Made by a program: the position numbers and the translations under genes. The notes below the pieces were generated by a model. That model had not been told where the DNA came from. It worked only from the letters and a program-made list of their open reading frames with translations, and ran no database searches. From Rhodospirillaceae bacterium (lineage in GTDB: Bacteria > Pseudomonadota > Alphaproteobacteria > Rhodospirillales > Rhodospirillaceae), in NCBI GenBank assembly GCA_018666155.1, contig JABJAH010000049.1, positions 87,868-151,867 on the forward strand: 64,000 nt of DNA. The letters are read 5' to 3'. Shown in pieces: positions 25,471 through 36,041 of the stretch (positions within the stretch are counted from its first letter, which is position 1; the number at the start of each line of letters is the position of its first letter).

Positions 25471-26589
25471 CTAATTAGCGGGATTGGTGAGTGAGCCACC
25501 GGTCAAAGCTGCGTTAACGCCCGTAGTCTGGGTGAACGTCAACGGAAGTCCTCTCATGCTTCTGACGGCCATAAATGCAAACGCTTGCGCTTCGATCATA
25601 TCGCCGTTCCACCCCTCTTCCTCAACTGGAAGAACCGGACACGGGCTCGCCAAATTCAACTGCTCCATCAACGTCTTATTGTGTCGCCCACCGCCAGTAA
25701 CGTATAGCGCGCTGGGCAGGCCCGGACATTGCTTCAAACCGGCGACTATGGTTCGCACCGTAAATGCTAAGAGAGTTGCCGCACCGTCACTGGGACTCAT
25801 ACCAGACAGCGCCTGCAGCGAAAAATCTGATCTATCTAAGCTCTTTGGATAATCGAGCGTGAAATACTGGTGCTCTAGAAGTTTACCAAGCACTTTCGAA
25901 TCCACATTGCCCCGCCGCGACAATTTTCCTTCATCGTCGAAGCGTTTCCCGGTTTTCTCTTCTACCCAAGCGTCCATCAGACCGTTTCCTGGACCAGTAT
26001 CAAATGCGATCAAATCATCGGGGCCAGGCCCTATCCATGTAATATTAGATACCCCCCCAATGTTAATGATTGCCGCCGGTTTGAGCTTCGAATTTAGCAT
26101 TGATGCATGAAACACGGGTGCAAGTGGTGCACCCTGCCCACCTGATTCGACATCATGAACTCGAAAATTAGCCACGACCGGAATCATTGTCTCGTTGGCC
26201 AGCTGATCTGGATCACCAATCTGCTGCGTTATTCTAATCGCCGGCCGATGGAGTGTCGTGTGTCCGTGGAAACCTATAATTTGAGGCGAATCCCATTTGC
26301 CTTTTGCGCCATCACCCGCGGCCAAGGCCCGGACACAATCGATATGAAACGACGTAAGGTCTGCAATAAGGCTCGCGTCGGTAGTCAGTGTGTCGGTACG
26401 AGCGGCCTCTTCAACCGCTTGTTTGAGCCGCGCCCTAAAATCGTCTGGGTACGGAACTGAGAGGGACGGCCCAACGTCCGACACAGTCTCTCCATCTGTT
26501 TCAATTAGAGCGGCATCCACACCATCGAGGGATGTTCCGCTCATAAGACCCAGAGCTATAACGGTTCCATTTGATTCCGATAGGTTCAT
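25471..26589 (-). CDS. anmK: Anhydro-N-acetylmuramic acid kinase
   Basis: Product of 372 residues. It phosphorylates and opens 1,6-anhydro-MurNAc from cell-wall turnover to MurNAc-6-phosphate. The N-terminal phosphate loop GLMSGTSLDGVDAALIETDG, the middle INIGGVSNITW and DTGPGNGLMD, and the late VTGGGRHN are family signatures. The ATG at 26589 has GAGAGGG just upstream and is preferred over 26625. It is divergent from tyrS, a pairing common in alphaproteobacteria. Confidence 0.95.
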   Translation of the reverse strand: MNLSESNGTVIALGLMSGTSLDGVDAALIETDGETVSDVGPSLSVPYPDDFRARLKQAVEEAARTDTLTTDASLIADLTSFHIDCVRALAAGDGAKGKWDSPQIIGFHGHTTLHRPAIRITQQIGDPDQLANETMIPVVANFRVHDVESGGQGAPLAPVFHASMLNSKLKPAAIINIGGVSNITWIGPGPDDLIAFDTGPGNGLMDAWVEEKTGKRFDDEGKLSRRGNVDSKVLGKLLEHQYFTLDYPKSLDRSDFSLQALSGMSPSDGAATLLAFTVRTIVAGLKQCPGLPSALYVTGGGRHNKTLMEQLNLASPCPVLPVEEEGWNGDMIEAQAFAFMAVRSMRGLPLTFTQTTGVNAALTGGSLTNPAN

Positions 26590-26686
26590 CGTTGCCCTCT
26601 CAACTACCCCATGATATCCACGCATTAATGACTACTGGCTACCCGTAATAGCTTAGCCAATTGATTTTCCAAGTGGAAACGTGTCC

Positions 26687-27946
26687 ATGACTTCCGTTTC
26701 GAAACATAAATCAGAACTGATAAATGTCCTTTCACAACGAGGATTTCTGCATCAGTGCACTGATATCGACAAGCTTGATGAATTCGCCGCTGCGAATGTT
26801 GTCACTGCCTACAATGGTTTTGACGCGACCGCAGACAGCCTACACGTTGGCCATCTCCTTCCAATCATGATGCTGCGGTGGATACAAAAGACTGGCCATC
26901 GCCCGATTGCTCTTATTGGTGGTGGAACCACAAAAGTTGGCGACCCTTCTGGTAAAGAAGAAACACGCCTATTGCTTGATGACGTTGCAATTAACAAGAA
27001 TATCGCAAGTATTCAGAAGACGTTCGAAAAGCTGATTACATTTGGCGAAGGGAAAACCGACGCCCTTCTTGTGAATAACGCCGAGTGGCTTGATTCCTTG
27101 CAGTACATCCCCTTTCTAAGGGACGTTGGGCAACACTTCACGATCAATCGAATGCTAACGATGGACAGTGTTCGGCTTCGGCTAGATCGAGAACAGCCAC
27201 TCACGTTTCTTGAATTCAATTACATGATTCTGCAGTCATATGATTTCCTGGAGTTGAACAAAAGATACGACTGCAATCTCCAAACAGGCGGCTCAGACCA
27301 ATGGGGTAATATTGTTAACGGGATCGAACTTGGCAGAAGAGTAGCCAAAGCAGAATTGTTTGGCCTGACGTGCCCGTTAATAACAACATCCTCTGGCGCC
27401 AAGATGGGAAAGACGGCATCAGGTGCGGTGTGGCTCAATGAAGAGCGCCTGTCGGCGTACGACTACTATCAATATTGGCGCAATACAGAAGACCCAGATG
27501 TGGGTCGCTTTCTAAGACTATTTACAGAACTTCCATTGGACGAGACAGAACGCCTTGAGAACCTGAGCGGTGGAGAGATTAATGAAGCCAAGAAAATACT
27601 GGCCTTCGAAACCACCGCATTACTTCATGGCGAGCCAGCAGCCGTCGCGGCGCAGAAAACGGCTGAATTGACGTTCGAGTCTGGTGGAACCGGCGATAGT
27701 TTGCCGAGAGTAGACATAACAGAAACCGATTTGTCCGAAGGAATATCTCTAGTAGACGCCCTTAAATTGACGAACCTTTGCAAGAGCAGTGGAGAAAGTC
27801 GGCGCCTTGTCGCAGGTGGTGGCGCGAAAATAAATGGCGAAAAAATAGCAGAAGATTCATACGTTCTGCAGGCCAGTGATTTCTCAAACGGGGAGATGAA
27901 ACTATCCTCGGGTAAGAAACGCCATGCGGTAATCACACTTAGCTAA
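26687..27946 (+). CDS. tyrS: Tyrosyl-tRNA synthetase
   Basis: Product of 419 residues. Class I synthetase: [13 protein letters not shown] carries the HIGH signature, [13 protein letters not shown] binds tyrosine, and KMGKTASG (about 238) is the KMSKS loop. The C-terminal S4-like RNA-binding domain ends the protein ([20 protein letters not shown]). The ATG at 26687 with GGAA 8 bases upstream is preferred over the GTG two codons before it. It is convergent with the AsmA-like gene. Confidence 0.96.
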   Translation: MTSVSKHKSELINVLSQRGFLHQCTDIDKLDEFAAANVVTAYNGFDATADSLHVGHLLPIMMLRWIQKTGHRPIALIGGGTTKVGDPSGKEETRLLLDDVAINKNIASIQKTFEKLITFGEGKTDALLVNNAEWLDSLQYIPFLRDVGQHFTINRMLTMDSVRLRLDREQPLTFLEFNYMILQSYDFLELNKRYDCNLQTGGSDQWGNIVNGIELGRRVAKAELFGLTCPLITTSSGAKMGKTASGAVWLNEERLSAYDYYQYWRNTEDPDVGRFLRLFTELPLDETERLENLSGGEINEAKKILAFETTALLHGEPAAVAAQKTAELTFESGGTGDSLPRVDITETDLSEGISLVDALKLTNLCKSSGESRRLVAGGGAKINGEKIAEDSYVLQASDFSNGEMKLSSGKKRHAVITLS

Positions 27947-27975
27947 AATTCTCCGCAACCGATAGAGCATCTCCG

Positions 27976-30900
27976 CTAATTCAAAGCAGGCTCAGCAACA
28001 TCCGGCGTCAATTGCACGGAAGGCGGCGGGTCAAAGACGCGGAAAATTTGCCGGAGGAAACCCGGGGTCAGAGTTGCGAGTGGATTCACAGTGATTTCCC
28101 CACCCTCCGGATTTCCGCGCATAGTATAGGTTGCGGCGAAAATACCTCCACGCTCTTCTCCACCTGTTAATAGTGGACCGAGAATAGGGATACCACCGAG
28201 TGCACTATTGACCGCATACGCAGGGATTATTGTCCCATCGCCATCGAGCGTACTCTTATTCGCATCATAAGTTCCCTGGGCCGTTAAACCGAGAGAAGGA
28301 CCGTACATAGCGCCCTCCTTAATCGTGAAGGCTCCATTCGAGTAGGTAAACGGGACGTTGAGTTCCGAAAAGGAGAGCCCATTACCATCTAATTCATCGA
28401 CAATCCCTGTCAGAGACGCGACAGACAGTAGTCTGGCCAGCAAAGGCGCATCGACGATCTTAAAAGTATCCATGTTCAAGCTGCCTGAGATCGCCCCAGT
28501 TTCACTTACAGTTCCTGAGACTGTTAACTTGCCATCCCTAAAACCATCACCTAAGCCCAAAGATCTTAAAACTGCTCCACCGTTAGCACTCGCCGCCTCG
28601 AATACTCTTGTCTGATCTTGGGGCTGCATCGTCAGTGTAAACTCATCCGCACCTGCCACCTCGGCATTCAAAACTATCTCTGAAATGCCGGCCGCTCCTT
28701 GGACTACTTTAGCGTCTACATTGGTCATATGGCCCGAATTTGAGAGCAACACTTGATCCAGTTGGCCATTAAATCTGAAGGACAATCGCGAGTCATCTCG
28801 ATCTGGGTCGCCGAAGCTTCTCGCGCTATTGTCGCTTCTTAGGCTGGACCAAAAGGAACGTCCATCAAGGGATTTTCCTCTAAGCGCGATATCGAACACG
28901 CCGTCTTGAGAACGATCAGCCATCATTTCGAACTGACTTTCTCCAATGCGGCCTTGATCAAGGCTGACCGAACTTATTTCGGCACCCTGTAGAAACTTTA
29001 TATCACCGCTGAACTGCAGAGCCGCTTCTTCTGAAACTGCTTCGAACTGACGAATCTCGCTAATCACTCCATCCGATAATAAAATCTCCGCCGACACTAT
29101 TCCTTTCATATCAGTCGGCTTCCGCCAATTCAGAGAAGGAACACGAAGTTCCGCAGACTGCACATCAGCCTCCACCACCACAACACTGTTCGCGGCTTCG
29201 TCAAGCGTGTAAATCGCTTCAAGCCTTATTGGGCCGTCAACATACGGTGGCGCGAATATGGCCTGCCGTAATCCAATAAGAGGGCGCTGACTATTTTCAA
29301 CGACAGCATCCAGTGCATATTGACGGCGAAAATCACCTCCGGAGAAATTTTCTCGCCAAGCTAGTCCGGTACGAATACCTCCAAGGGAGGCGGTCCCACT
29401 AACATCCATCCCCTGATTGTCGATGCTCAAGCTAAATTGACCCGATTCTAGATCAAGGCCAAATGCAGCATCACTAATCGAGGTTTGTTGCAATGATGCC
29501 GTCGCGCCGATTTTAACATCACTAAGTGGCACCCCCTGGATTAAAGGAAAGTCGACGCTCAGAAGCACCTCCGCTAGTCCGCTCGTCGACGAAGGTACAA
29601 TTCCGAGCTTTGATGCGTAGCCAAGCGGCGGCTTATCTATCAATGCAATGGCGTCCGCAAGCTGCCCGTCTATACGAACGTCGATATCCGCTGTATCCGC
29701 CTTAATATCTAGCCCATGAAGCCTCACCCTTGCCTCCCTAATATTGAGGACACCATCAGGCGTAGATTCCACGCGAACGAAGCCACTTTCAACGTCTATC
29801 ACAACCTCCGAAAGTGACACGTCCAGTAGCCCCCGAACTTCTTCCACCGGCGGCATTTGTCGAAGGTATGTAACGTCAATGCCAGCCAGCCTCGCCGTAA
29901 CTTTGAGATCAGAGACCTTGAGTCCAGACAAGCTCGCACCAGCAAGCATCACATCAAACTTCGCATCAGTTATCTCGCCGCTGGCAAGGTTGCTTGTGAT
30001 CCAACGCCTCGTGTTGGGCTTTATATCCTGAGGCCAATACGCTTTTAGATCTGCCAAACTCACACTGTCTATTCTGATATCTAAATCAATATCGGGCTGC
30101 TTCAATAAATCATTGCCCTCCATCGTTAACTCAACAACCGGTCCCCCATCCGGAATCATTAATTCGAAACCACTAATGGAAATCTGGTCGAACTGATTTC
30201 GAGCACTGGCGATCATCTCAAAACGCTCAATCGGGTAAGTTCGGTCGACGGGAGATTGCATAGAAAGAGTGCCTCTCCCCCTCTCTACCGTCAGTTGGGC
30301 AAGGTCGACGACGACAGACGAGCTATTAAGCGTAAGTCCGAGGGAAAGGGCTCCATCCACGTCGAGCTCTACTCCCGACAGAATACTCAACTGTGGTGTA
30401 AGAACTGAAAAAGACGCCGGTCGCACACCTTCAAAATCTACATTCAGGGACAGAGCGGAGGTCTCAACCACATAGGTTCCATTGACCTCAACATTCGAAG
30501 TTCGACCACTATTTAAGTATGGAAGATTCGCAGCTATTCGAAGGTCGCCCTGCTGCCTCTCCAAAGAAATATCGCCTGACGGAACGAGCCATTCGCTACC
30601 AGATGCATCGTCTGAGAAAACAACAGTCGAGTTTTGTATAACGACTCTATCTAGATAACCTGCCCGATTACCTGAACCACCCGGGTCAGTTAATGCCCGT
30701 ACTACGATGTTCAGTAGTTGGTTGGCCGACCCCTCTGTTGTTGCTCCCGCTTGAGGGGCATCCATTCCAGTGGCACCGGTCTCAGACAGGTTTGGGTCAT
30801 ATTTAAGCTCAAGCCCAAGCAGTATCGCACCATTCTTACTCCGCGTTAGGCGAACAACAGGATTCTCCAACACGATTTCCTTTGGCGCGGGCGACCCTTC

Positions 30901-31221
30901 GAGTATCGACGCCATACTGAGCCGGACCAGCATTTCGGGAAAAGACGCGATGACGTTTCCGTCTGAGTCTACGGCCATTACATCTTGGACCGTAATATTT
31001 GGAGTGGACTGCATCCCTCCCCAAGCGAGGGTCGCACCCTGGACCTCAAATACGATCCCTTCATTTTCATCGCTTATTGCATCAGATACATACGGGGCAA
31101 GAAAATCTATTGTGATCGGGCCGTCAGACAGACGCCACGCAAGTACTGCGACGCCACAAAGTAAAAGAGTGACGCAAGCTGCCAGAGACCTAAATAATGT
31201 GTGAACTGCTCCGTGAACCAA
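27976..31221 (-). CDS. Giant AsmA/YhdP-like envelope protein (DUF3971)
   Basis: Product of 1081 residues. One N-terminal membrane helix (about 9-30) is followed by a long periplasmic region of repeated beta-strands and a C-terminal AsmA-like part (LDGDGTIIPAYAVNSALGGIPILGPLLTGGE). This is the alphaproteobacterial DUF3971/AsmA-like family, related to YhdP and TamB, whose members form long grooved beta-structures that carry phospholipids between the membranes. Lipid transport is inferred from the family. It is divergent from glnE. No truncation is seen. Confidence 0.82.
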   Translation of the reverse strand: MVHGAVHTLFRSLAACVTLLLCGVAVLAWRLSDGPITIDFLAPYVSDAISDENEGIVFEVQGATLAWGGMQSTPNITVQDVMAVDSDGNVIASFPEMLVRLSMASILEGSPAPKEIVLENPVVRLTRSKNGAILLGLELKYDPNLSETGATGMDAPQAGATTEGSANQLLNIVVRALTDPGGSGNRAGYLDRVVIQNSTVVFSDDASGSEWLVPSGDISLERQQGDLRIAANLPYLNSGRTSNVEVNGTYVVETSALSLNVDFEGVRPASFSVLTPQLSILSGVELDVDGALSLGLTLNSSSVVVDLAQLTVERGRGTLSMQSPVDRTYPIERFEMIASARNQFDQISISGFELMIPDGGPVVELTMEGNDLLKQPDIDLDIRIDSVSLADLKAYWPQDIKPNTRRWITSNLASGEITDAKFDVMLAGASLSGLKVSDLKVTARLAGIDVTYLRQMPPVEEVRGLLDVSLSEVVIDVESGFVRVESTPDGVLNIREARVRLHGLDIKADTADIDVRIDGQLADAIALIDKPPLGYASKLGIVPSSTSGLAEVLLSVDFPLIQGVPLSDVKIGATASLQQTSISDAAFGLDLESGQFSLSIDNQGMDVSGTASLGGIRTGLAWRENFSGGDFRRQYALDAVVENSQRPLIGLRQAIFAPPYVDGPIRLEAIYTLDEAANSVVVVEADVQSAELRVPSLNWRKPTDMKGIVSAEILLSDGVISEIRQFEAVSEEAALQFSGDIKFLQGAEISSVSLDQGRIGESQFEMMADRSQDGVFDIALRGKSLDGRSFWSSLRSDNSARSFGDPDRDDSRLSFRFNGQLDQVLLSNSGHMTNVDAKVVQGAAGISEIVLNAEVAGADEFTLTMQPQDQTRVFEAASANGGAVLRSLGLGDGFRDGKLTVSGTVSETGAISGSLNMDTFKIVDAPLLARLLSVASLTGIVDELDGNGLSFSELNVPFTYSNGAFTIKEGAMYGPSLGLTAQGTYDANKSTLDGDGTIIPAYAVNSALGGIPILGPLLTGGEERGGIFAATYTMRGNPEGGEITVNPLATLTPGFLRQIFRVFDPPPSVQLTPDVAEPALN

Positions 31222-31349
31222 GGCTCAATCCCACCACGCCGCACAGCTTGATGCTTGTCCGGCTATTTCTTTGTTTTTATAGGTGTAAATGCAATTAAAC
31301 TTGCCTAGTAACTTGCGCAAAAACTCAGCATCCCTGATAGACTTTAATA

Positions 31350-34322
31350 ATGAACGGCAAGATTGAGCATAGCATATCCATTATGCCAGAAAATGGCTTG
31401 CCGCGCGCCTATGATCTTGAGCAGCGCGACAGATATTTAAATATTTGGGTCTCTCAAACGGCTCCAGAAGCCAATATTAATCAGAATGATCTCCTCCTAA
31501 ATTCTAACGATATAACGATCGGTGATCTTGCTAACAGCATATTTGGAAATAGCCCCTACCTTTCCAAAGTAGCAATTAAAAACCCGCAATGCCTGACTCG
31601 CTTCAATACCCATGATCCAAATGAAGCTTGGGCCGTATTCCTCGACACACTTGAACAAGAGATATCAGCCACAAGGTACAATATTGAGGCACTAAGAACT
31701 CTACTCCGGCAGCGCAAAGAAGAAGTCGCTCTTCACATCGCTATATGTGACCTATGCGGCTTATGGAACCTGTCTGACATAACGCGCAGTTTATCCGAGT
31801 TCGCTGACAAGTGTGTCTCTACTGCTATTAAAGCTCTTCTACTTGCCGAAGCTGAAAAAAATAACGTCAAACCATCTAATGCATCAGACCCGCAAATCGA
31901 TTGCGGCCTATTTGTACTCGCGCTCGGCAAATTAGGGGCCGGTGAACTTAACTACTCTTCAGATATCGATCTAATCGTTCTCTACGACATCGAGGCATTG
32001 CCCTATACCGGCCGCAAAACACCTCAAGAGTTTATGGTTAAACTTACAAAAGAGTTGATCCGTCTTCTAGATGAGCGAACTGCTGATGGATACGTTTTTA
32101 GAACGGACCTTCGTCTAAGGCCAGATCCCGGATCAACTGCCATCGCAGTCTCAACAGAAACGGCGGAACTCTATTATGAAAGCTGGGGACAGAACTGGGA
32201 AAGATCAGCTCTGATTAAGGCGCGAGTAATTGCTGGCGATGAGAAAGTTGGAAGCGCTTTTCTGAAGCGCCTTGAGCCCTTCATTTGGCGTAAATCTTTA
32301 GATTTTTACGCAATTCAAGACATCCACTCGATCAAGAGGCAAATTTATGCGTCCAAAGGTGGGCGTGAGATCGACGTACTCGGTCACGATATAAAAATCG
32401 GCCGCGGCGGCATTCGGGAAGTCGAATTTTTTGTTCAGATACAACAGCTTATATGGGGCGGCAGAAACCCTGCTCTTCGTCAGCCCCAGACCCTGGGGGG
32501 ACTCAAAAGTTTAAAAGTGAACGGTTTAGTTGACACCTTAGCCACCCAAGAATTAACGGACTCATACATTTTCTTGCGTAATCTTGAGCACCGCATGCAA
32601 ATGGTCAACGACGAGCAGACTCAAAAAATCCCCAGTGATCAAGCTCGCGCTGAAGCGCTCTCTGTATTCTTCGGCTATGCCACTTTTGATCAGTTTAGTG
32701 ATGCCGTTACGTTTCACCTGCAACAAGTAGAACGTCACTATGCGGACCTTTTTGAAGATGCACCTGATCTTACGATAGATGGCAATCTCGTATTTACTGG
32801 TTCGGAACATGACCCGGGCACTCTAACGACACTCAGCAATCTCGGCTTTGAGAATCCCGAAGCTATATCTCAGATAATTCGCACGTGGCACACAGGAAGG
32901 TATCGTGCCACGAAGAGCACACGGTCTAGACAAATACTGACTGAAATCGTTCCGAGCCTTATTTCTGCATTTAGCAAAACTACTCAACCCGATCGCGCTC
33001 TGATAAAATTTGATGGTTTTCTTGAGCGGTTACCGGCTGGCGTCCAGTTGTTTTCTGTCTTTTATGCACATCCGGAAATTCTCGAACTTCTTGCGGACAT
33101 TATGGGTGATGCCCCCCGTCTTGCCGACTACCTGAACACGTCTAGCGATCGATTCGATTACGTACTAGACCCTGAATTCTTCGAAGTTTTAGCATCAACA
33201 GAAACCCTGTCAGTTGAGCTCCATAAAGTGTTGGAGCGAGCTACTGATTTTGAGGCGAAGCTTGATGCCTGTAGACGGTGGACAAACGATCTTCGCTTTC
33301 GCGTTGGTGTTCAAGCACTCAGATATCTAGTCACACCATCCGCAGGAGCTAAGGCTCTCAGTACAATCGCCGAAACAACGATCTGCACACTCGTGCCATA
33401 TGTTTGCCGAGAGTTTGCCGATAAATTTGGAGAAATAGAAGGAGCAAACCTCGCGGTACTAGCGTATGGAAAATTAGGCGGCTCAGAACTCACACCAACG
33501 TCTGATCTTGATTTGGTCTTCATCTACGACAGTCCGATTGCCTCTGAATCGACTGGTGGAAGTCGATCATTATCAGCAAGCGTTTACTATATGCGTCTTA
33601 CCCAAAGAATCATCTCCGCCTTGACCGTATTGACTGCTGATGGCCATCTATATGAGATAGATCTCCGCCTGCGCCCAGCTGGAGCGCACGGGCCAATCGC
33701 CACTAGCCTCGAGGCTTTTCACAAATACCAGAGGGACGATGCCTGGGTTTGGGAACATCTTGCGCTTACCAAAGCCCGTACTGTCTACTCAACTGGACAG
33801 TTGAACAAAAAAATCTCGCACGCGATTCACGGTGCGTTAAAGCAAAAGAGAACAGCGCCTGAAGTTGCAAAAGCGATATCAGATATGCGGACGCGTGTTC
33901 TGCAAAAACACAGCAGTGATGCACCGTGGGACATAAAACACATGGCAGGCGGCCTCATGGATACTGAGTTTATGATTCAGTTCCACGCATTGCTCAATTA
34001 TGAATCACTTGAGAAGACCGAGCCCAGAGACTCTTTGGACACATTAGAAAGCCTTAAATTACACGGAGTACTTCAAACATCAGAGGCCGATATTCTGAGT
34101 GAAGCCACGGCTTTATGGACGAATCTTCTGTGGCTTCTAAGGCTTACTCTTGACGTATCGGTATCCACTGGTGAAATACCGGCCGGCTTGGAAAAGCGCT
34201 TTCTTCATGCCACCGGTCTTGCCTCACGAGAGGCTTTAGATAGAGAAGTAAAAAAAATGAGCAAGCAGGTCTCAAGCATGTTCGAGAACACAATTGAGCG
34301 ATCCGCGGCCGCCGAGACCTAG
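31350..34322 (+). CDS. glnE: Glutamine synthetase adenylyltransferase / adenylyl-removing enzyme
   Basis: Product of 990 residues, full length. Bifunctional regulator of nitrogen assimilation that adds AMP to glutamine synthetase and removes it. Two nucleotidyltransferase domains are visible: LGAGELNYSSDIDLIVLYD near 195 (adenylyl removal) and LGGSELTPTSDLDLVFIYD near 709 (adenylylation), each with the paired acidic residues, linked by a helical regulatory region. It normally responds to PII and glutamine. The bcp gene follows 30 bases later on the same strand. Confidence 0.97.
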   Translation: MNGKIEHSISIMPENGLPRAYDLEQRDRYLNIWVSQTAPEANINQNDLLLNSNDITIGDLANSIFGNSPYLSKVAIKNPQCLTRFNTHDPNEAWAVFLDTLEQEISATRYNIEALRTLLRQRKEEVALHIAICDLCGLWNLSDITRSLSEFADKCVSTAIKALLLAEAEKNNVKPSNASDPQIDCGLFVLALGKLGAGELNYSSDIDLIVLYDIEALPYTGRKTPQEFMVKLTKELIRLLDERTADGYVFRTDLRLRPDPGSTAIAVSTETAELYYESWGQNWERSALIKARVIAGDEKVGSAFLKRLEPFIWRKSLDFYAIQDIHSIKRQIYASKGGREIDVLGHDIKIGRGGIREVEFFVQIQQLIWGGRNPALRQPQTLGGLKSLKVNGLVDTLATQELTDSYIFLRNLEHRMQMVNDEQTQKIPSDQARAEALSVFFGYATFDQFSDAVTFHLQQVERHYADLFEDAPDLTIDGNLVFTGSEHDPGTLTTLSNLGFENPEAISQIIRTWHTGRYRATKSTRSRQILTEIVPSLISAFSKTTQPDRALIKFDGFLERLPAGVQLFSVFYAHPEILELLADIMGDAPRLADYLNTSSDRFDYVLDPEFFEVLASTETLSVELHKVLERATDFEAKLDACRRWTNDLRFRVGVQALRYLVTPSAGAKALSTIAETTICTLVPYVCREFADKFGEIEGANLAVLAYGKLGGSELTPTSDLDLVFIYDSPIASESTGGSRSLSASVYYMRLTQRIISALTVLTADGHLYEIDLRLRPAGAHGPIATSLEAFHKYQRDDAWVWEHLALTKARTVYSTGQLNKKISHAIHGALKQKRTAPEVAKAISDMRTRVLQKHSSDAPWDIKHMAGGLMDTEFMIQFHALLNYESLEKTEPRDSLDTLESLKLHGVLQTSEADILSEATALWTNLLWLLRLTLDVSVSTGEIPAGLEKRFLHATGLASREALDREVKKMSKQVSSMFENTIERSAAAET

Positions 34323-34352
34323 ACTAACCACACGTTCGACTGGAGCATCACG

Positions 34353-34817
34353 ATGAGCACTAAAATTGGCAACAAGGCACCTCCCATTAATTTACCCGCA
34401 ACTGGAGGCGAGACCTTCTCGCTCAAGTCGCTTGTTGGCAAAAGAGTTGTCTTGTTTTTCTATCCAAAAGACGACACCCCAGGCTGCACCAAAGAAGCCT
34501 GCGGTTTTAGGGATCATTTTCCTGATTTCTCGAAGGTCAATGCAGAAATTATCGGCATATCGAAAGATACAGTGGCCAAACACGAAAAGTTCAAAGCGAA
34601 GTATGACTTGAATTTCGATCTCGCGTCGGACGAAGAGAACGCCATATGTGAGGCTTACGGTGTTTGGAAAGAGAAGAATATGTATGGACGCAAGTATATG
34701 GGCATTGAGCGCTCAACATTTCTAATTGATGAGAAGGGCGTCGTCAGAGCTGAATGGCGAAAGGTTAAAGTTCCAGGTCACGTAGAAGCCGTTCTTGCAG
34801 CGATACAGGAAATGTAA
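34353..34817 (+). CDS. bcp: Thioredoxin-dependent peroxiredoxin
   Basis: Product of 154 residues, normal for the Bcp/PrxQ group. It reduces hydroperoxides. FYPKDDTPGCTKEACGFRD carries the peroxidatic Cys and, five residues later, the resolving Cys of the atypical 2-Cys type. YMGIERSTFLIDEKG is also typical. It lies directly downstream of glnE. Confidence 0.95.
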   Translation: MSTKIGNKAPPINLPATGGETFSLKSLVGKRVVLFFYPKDDTPGCTKEACGFRDHFPDFSKVNAEIIGISKDTVAKHEKFKAKYDLNFDLASDEENAICEAYGVWKEKNMYGRKYMGIERSTFLIDEKGVVRAEWRKVKVPGHVEAVLAAIQEM

Positions 34818-34835
34818 CTTGGCGCTTACGGTCGG

Positions 34836-35961
34836 CTAACTTGTCTCAATTGCATCCGACTCCGGCTTTATTCTCGCGGCGAGAGACGCCGACATGAATT
34901 GGTCCAGGTCGCCGTCCAATACACCTTGGGTGTCAGACGTTTCAACCTCCGTACGTAAATCCTTCACCATCTGATAGGGCTGCAAGACGTATGATCTAAT
35001 TTGGTGCCCCCATCCTATATCGGATTTCGTATCTTCCGTGGCTTGGGCTTTTTCTTCTCGTATCTGCAGTTCACGTTCGTACAGCCTTGCCCGCAACATA
35101 TCCCAACACTTGTCCCTGTTCTGATGCTGCGACCGCTGACTTTGGCACTGCACGGCTATACCTGTCGGAATGTGTGTAATCCGAACCGCGCTGTCGGTTT
35201 TATTGACGTGCTGCCCCCCCGCGCCGGATGAACGGTAGGTATCAATGCGGACGTCTTTTTCATCAATATCAATCTCGATCGAATCATCAATAACAGGAAA
35301 CACCCATACCGAAGCAAAACTAGTGTGACGTCGTGCCGAAGAATCAAAAGGCGATATGCGAACCAGCCGGTGAACCCCGCTTTCCGTCTTCAACCACCCA
35401 TAAGAGTTCAGACCCAGTATACTGTACGTAGCAGACTTGATACCCGCCTCTTCACCTGCACTCTCTTCAACGAGCTCAACTTTGTTGCCGTGTGACTCAG
35501 CCCACCGAACATACATGCGAGATATCATTTCTGCCCAATCTTGGGCCTCCGTTCCACCAGCACCAGCGTGAATTTCGAGGTAACAATCGTTCGCATCCGC
35601 CTCACCGGAAAGTAAACTTTCCAACTCTTGTTTGCGTGCGTCCTGCCCGAGCTTGTCGAGAATGCTCTCTCCTTCCGCAAGGGTTTCCTCGTCCCCCTCC
35701 ATCTCGCCAAGCTCAACGAGCGTAATAGCGTCGTCCAGCCCTTGTTCGAGGTCTCGATAATGATTAATTGCAGAATCTAGTTGGGTGCGTTCACGCATTA
35801 CTTTCTGAGCAGCGACCTGATTCGACCAAAGGTCGGGGTCTTCTGCTTTAGCATTCAATTCTTCTAGACGAAGAAGGGCGTTATCCCAGTCAAAGATGCC
35901 TCCTCAGCAGCGCCATAGACTGCTTTATTTCGGAGACCAAAGTTTCAATATCAGCGCGCAT
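34836..35961 (-). CDS. prfB: Peptide chain release factor 2, with programmed +1 frameshift
   Basis: RF2 recognises UGA and UAA. The gene needs a +1 shift: from the ATG at 35961 frame one reads 23 codons ([15 protein letters not shown], then MALLRRHL) to an in-frame TGA at 35892-35890. Skipping one base continues as [19 protein letters not shown] to the stop at 34836, giving 374 residues. The codon-recognition tripeptide SPF is in [14 protein letters not shown] and the catalytic GGQ in [14 protein letters not shown] simple gene finder would start at 35858 and lose the N-terminus. Confidence 0.95.
35890..35904 (-). promoter_or_regulatory. prfB autoregulatory frameshift site
   Basis: On the minus strand AGGAGG (35904-35899), CAT, CTT, TGA and then C. 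The internal Shine-Dalgarno-like AGGAGG, the slippery CTT and a poor-context TGA-C stop match the known RF2 +1 frameshift cassette: low RF2 slows termination and favours slippage. Confidence 0.93.
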
Positions 35962-36041
35962 ATATAATCTTCATCGAGTTATTCAATTTGCATTCAAAGT
36001 GCATTTATCGTGTACGAGCGCAGTTAGCCTCATGCCTCTAG

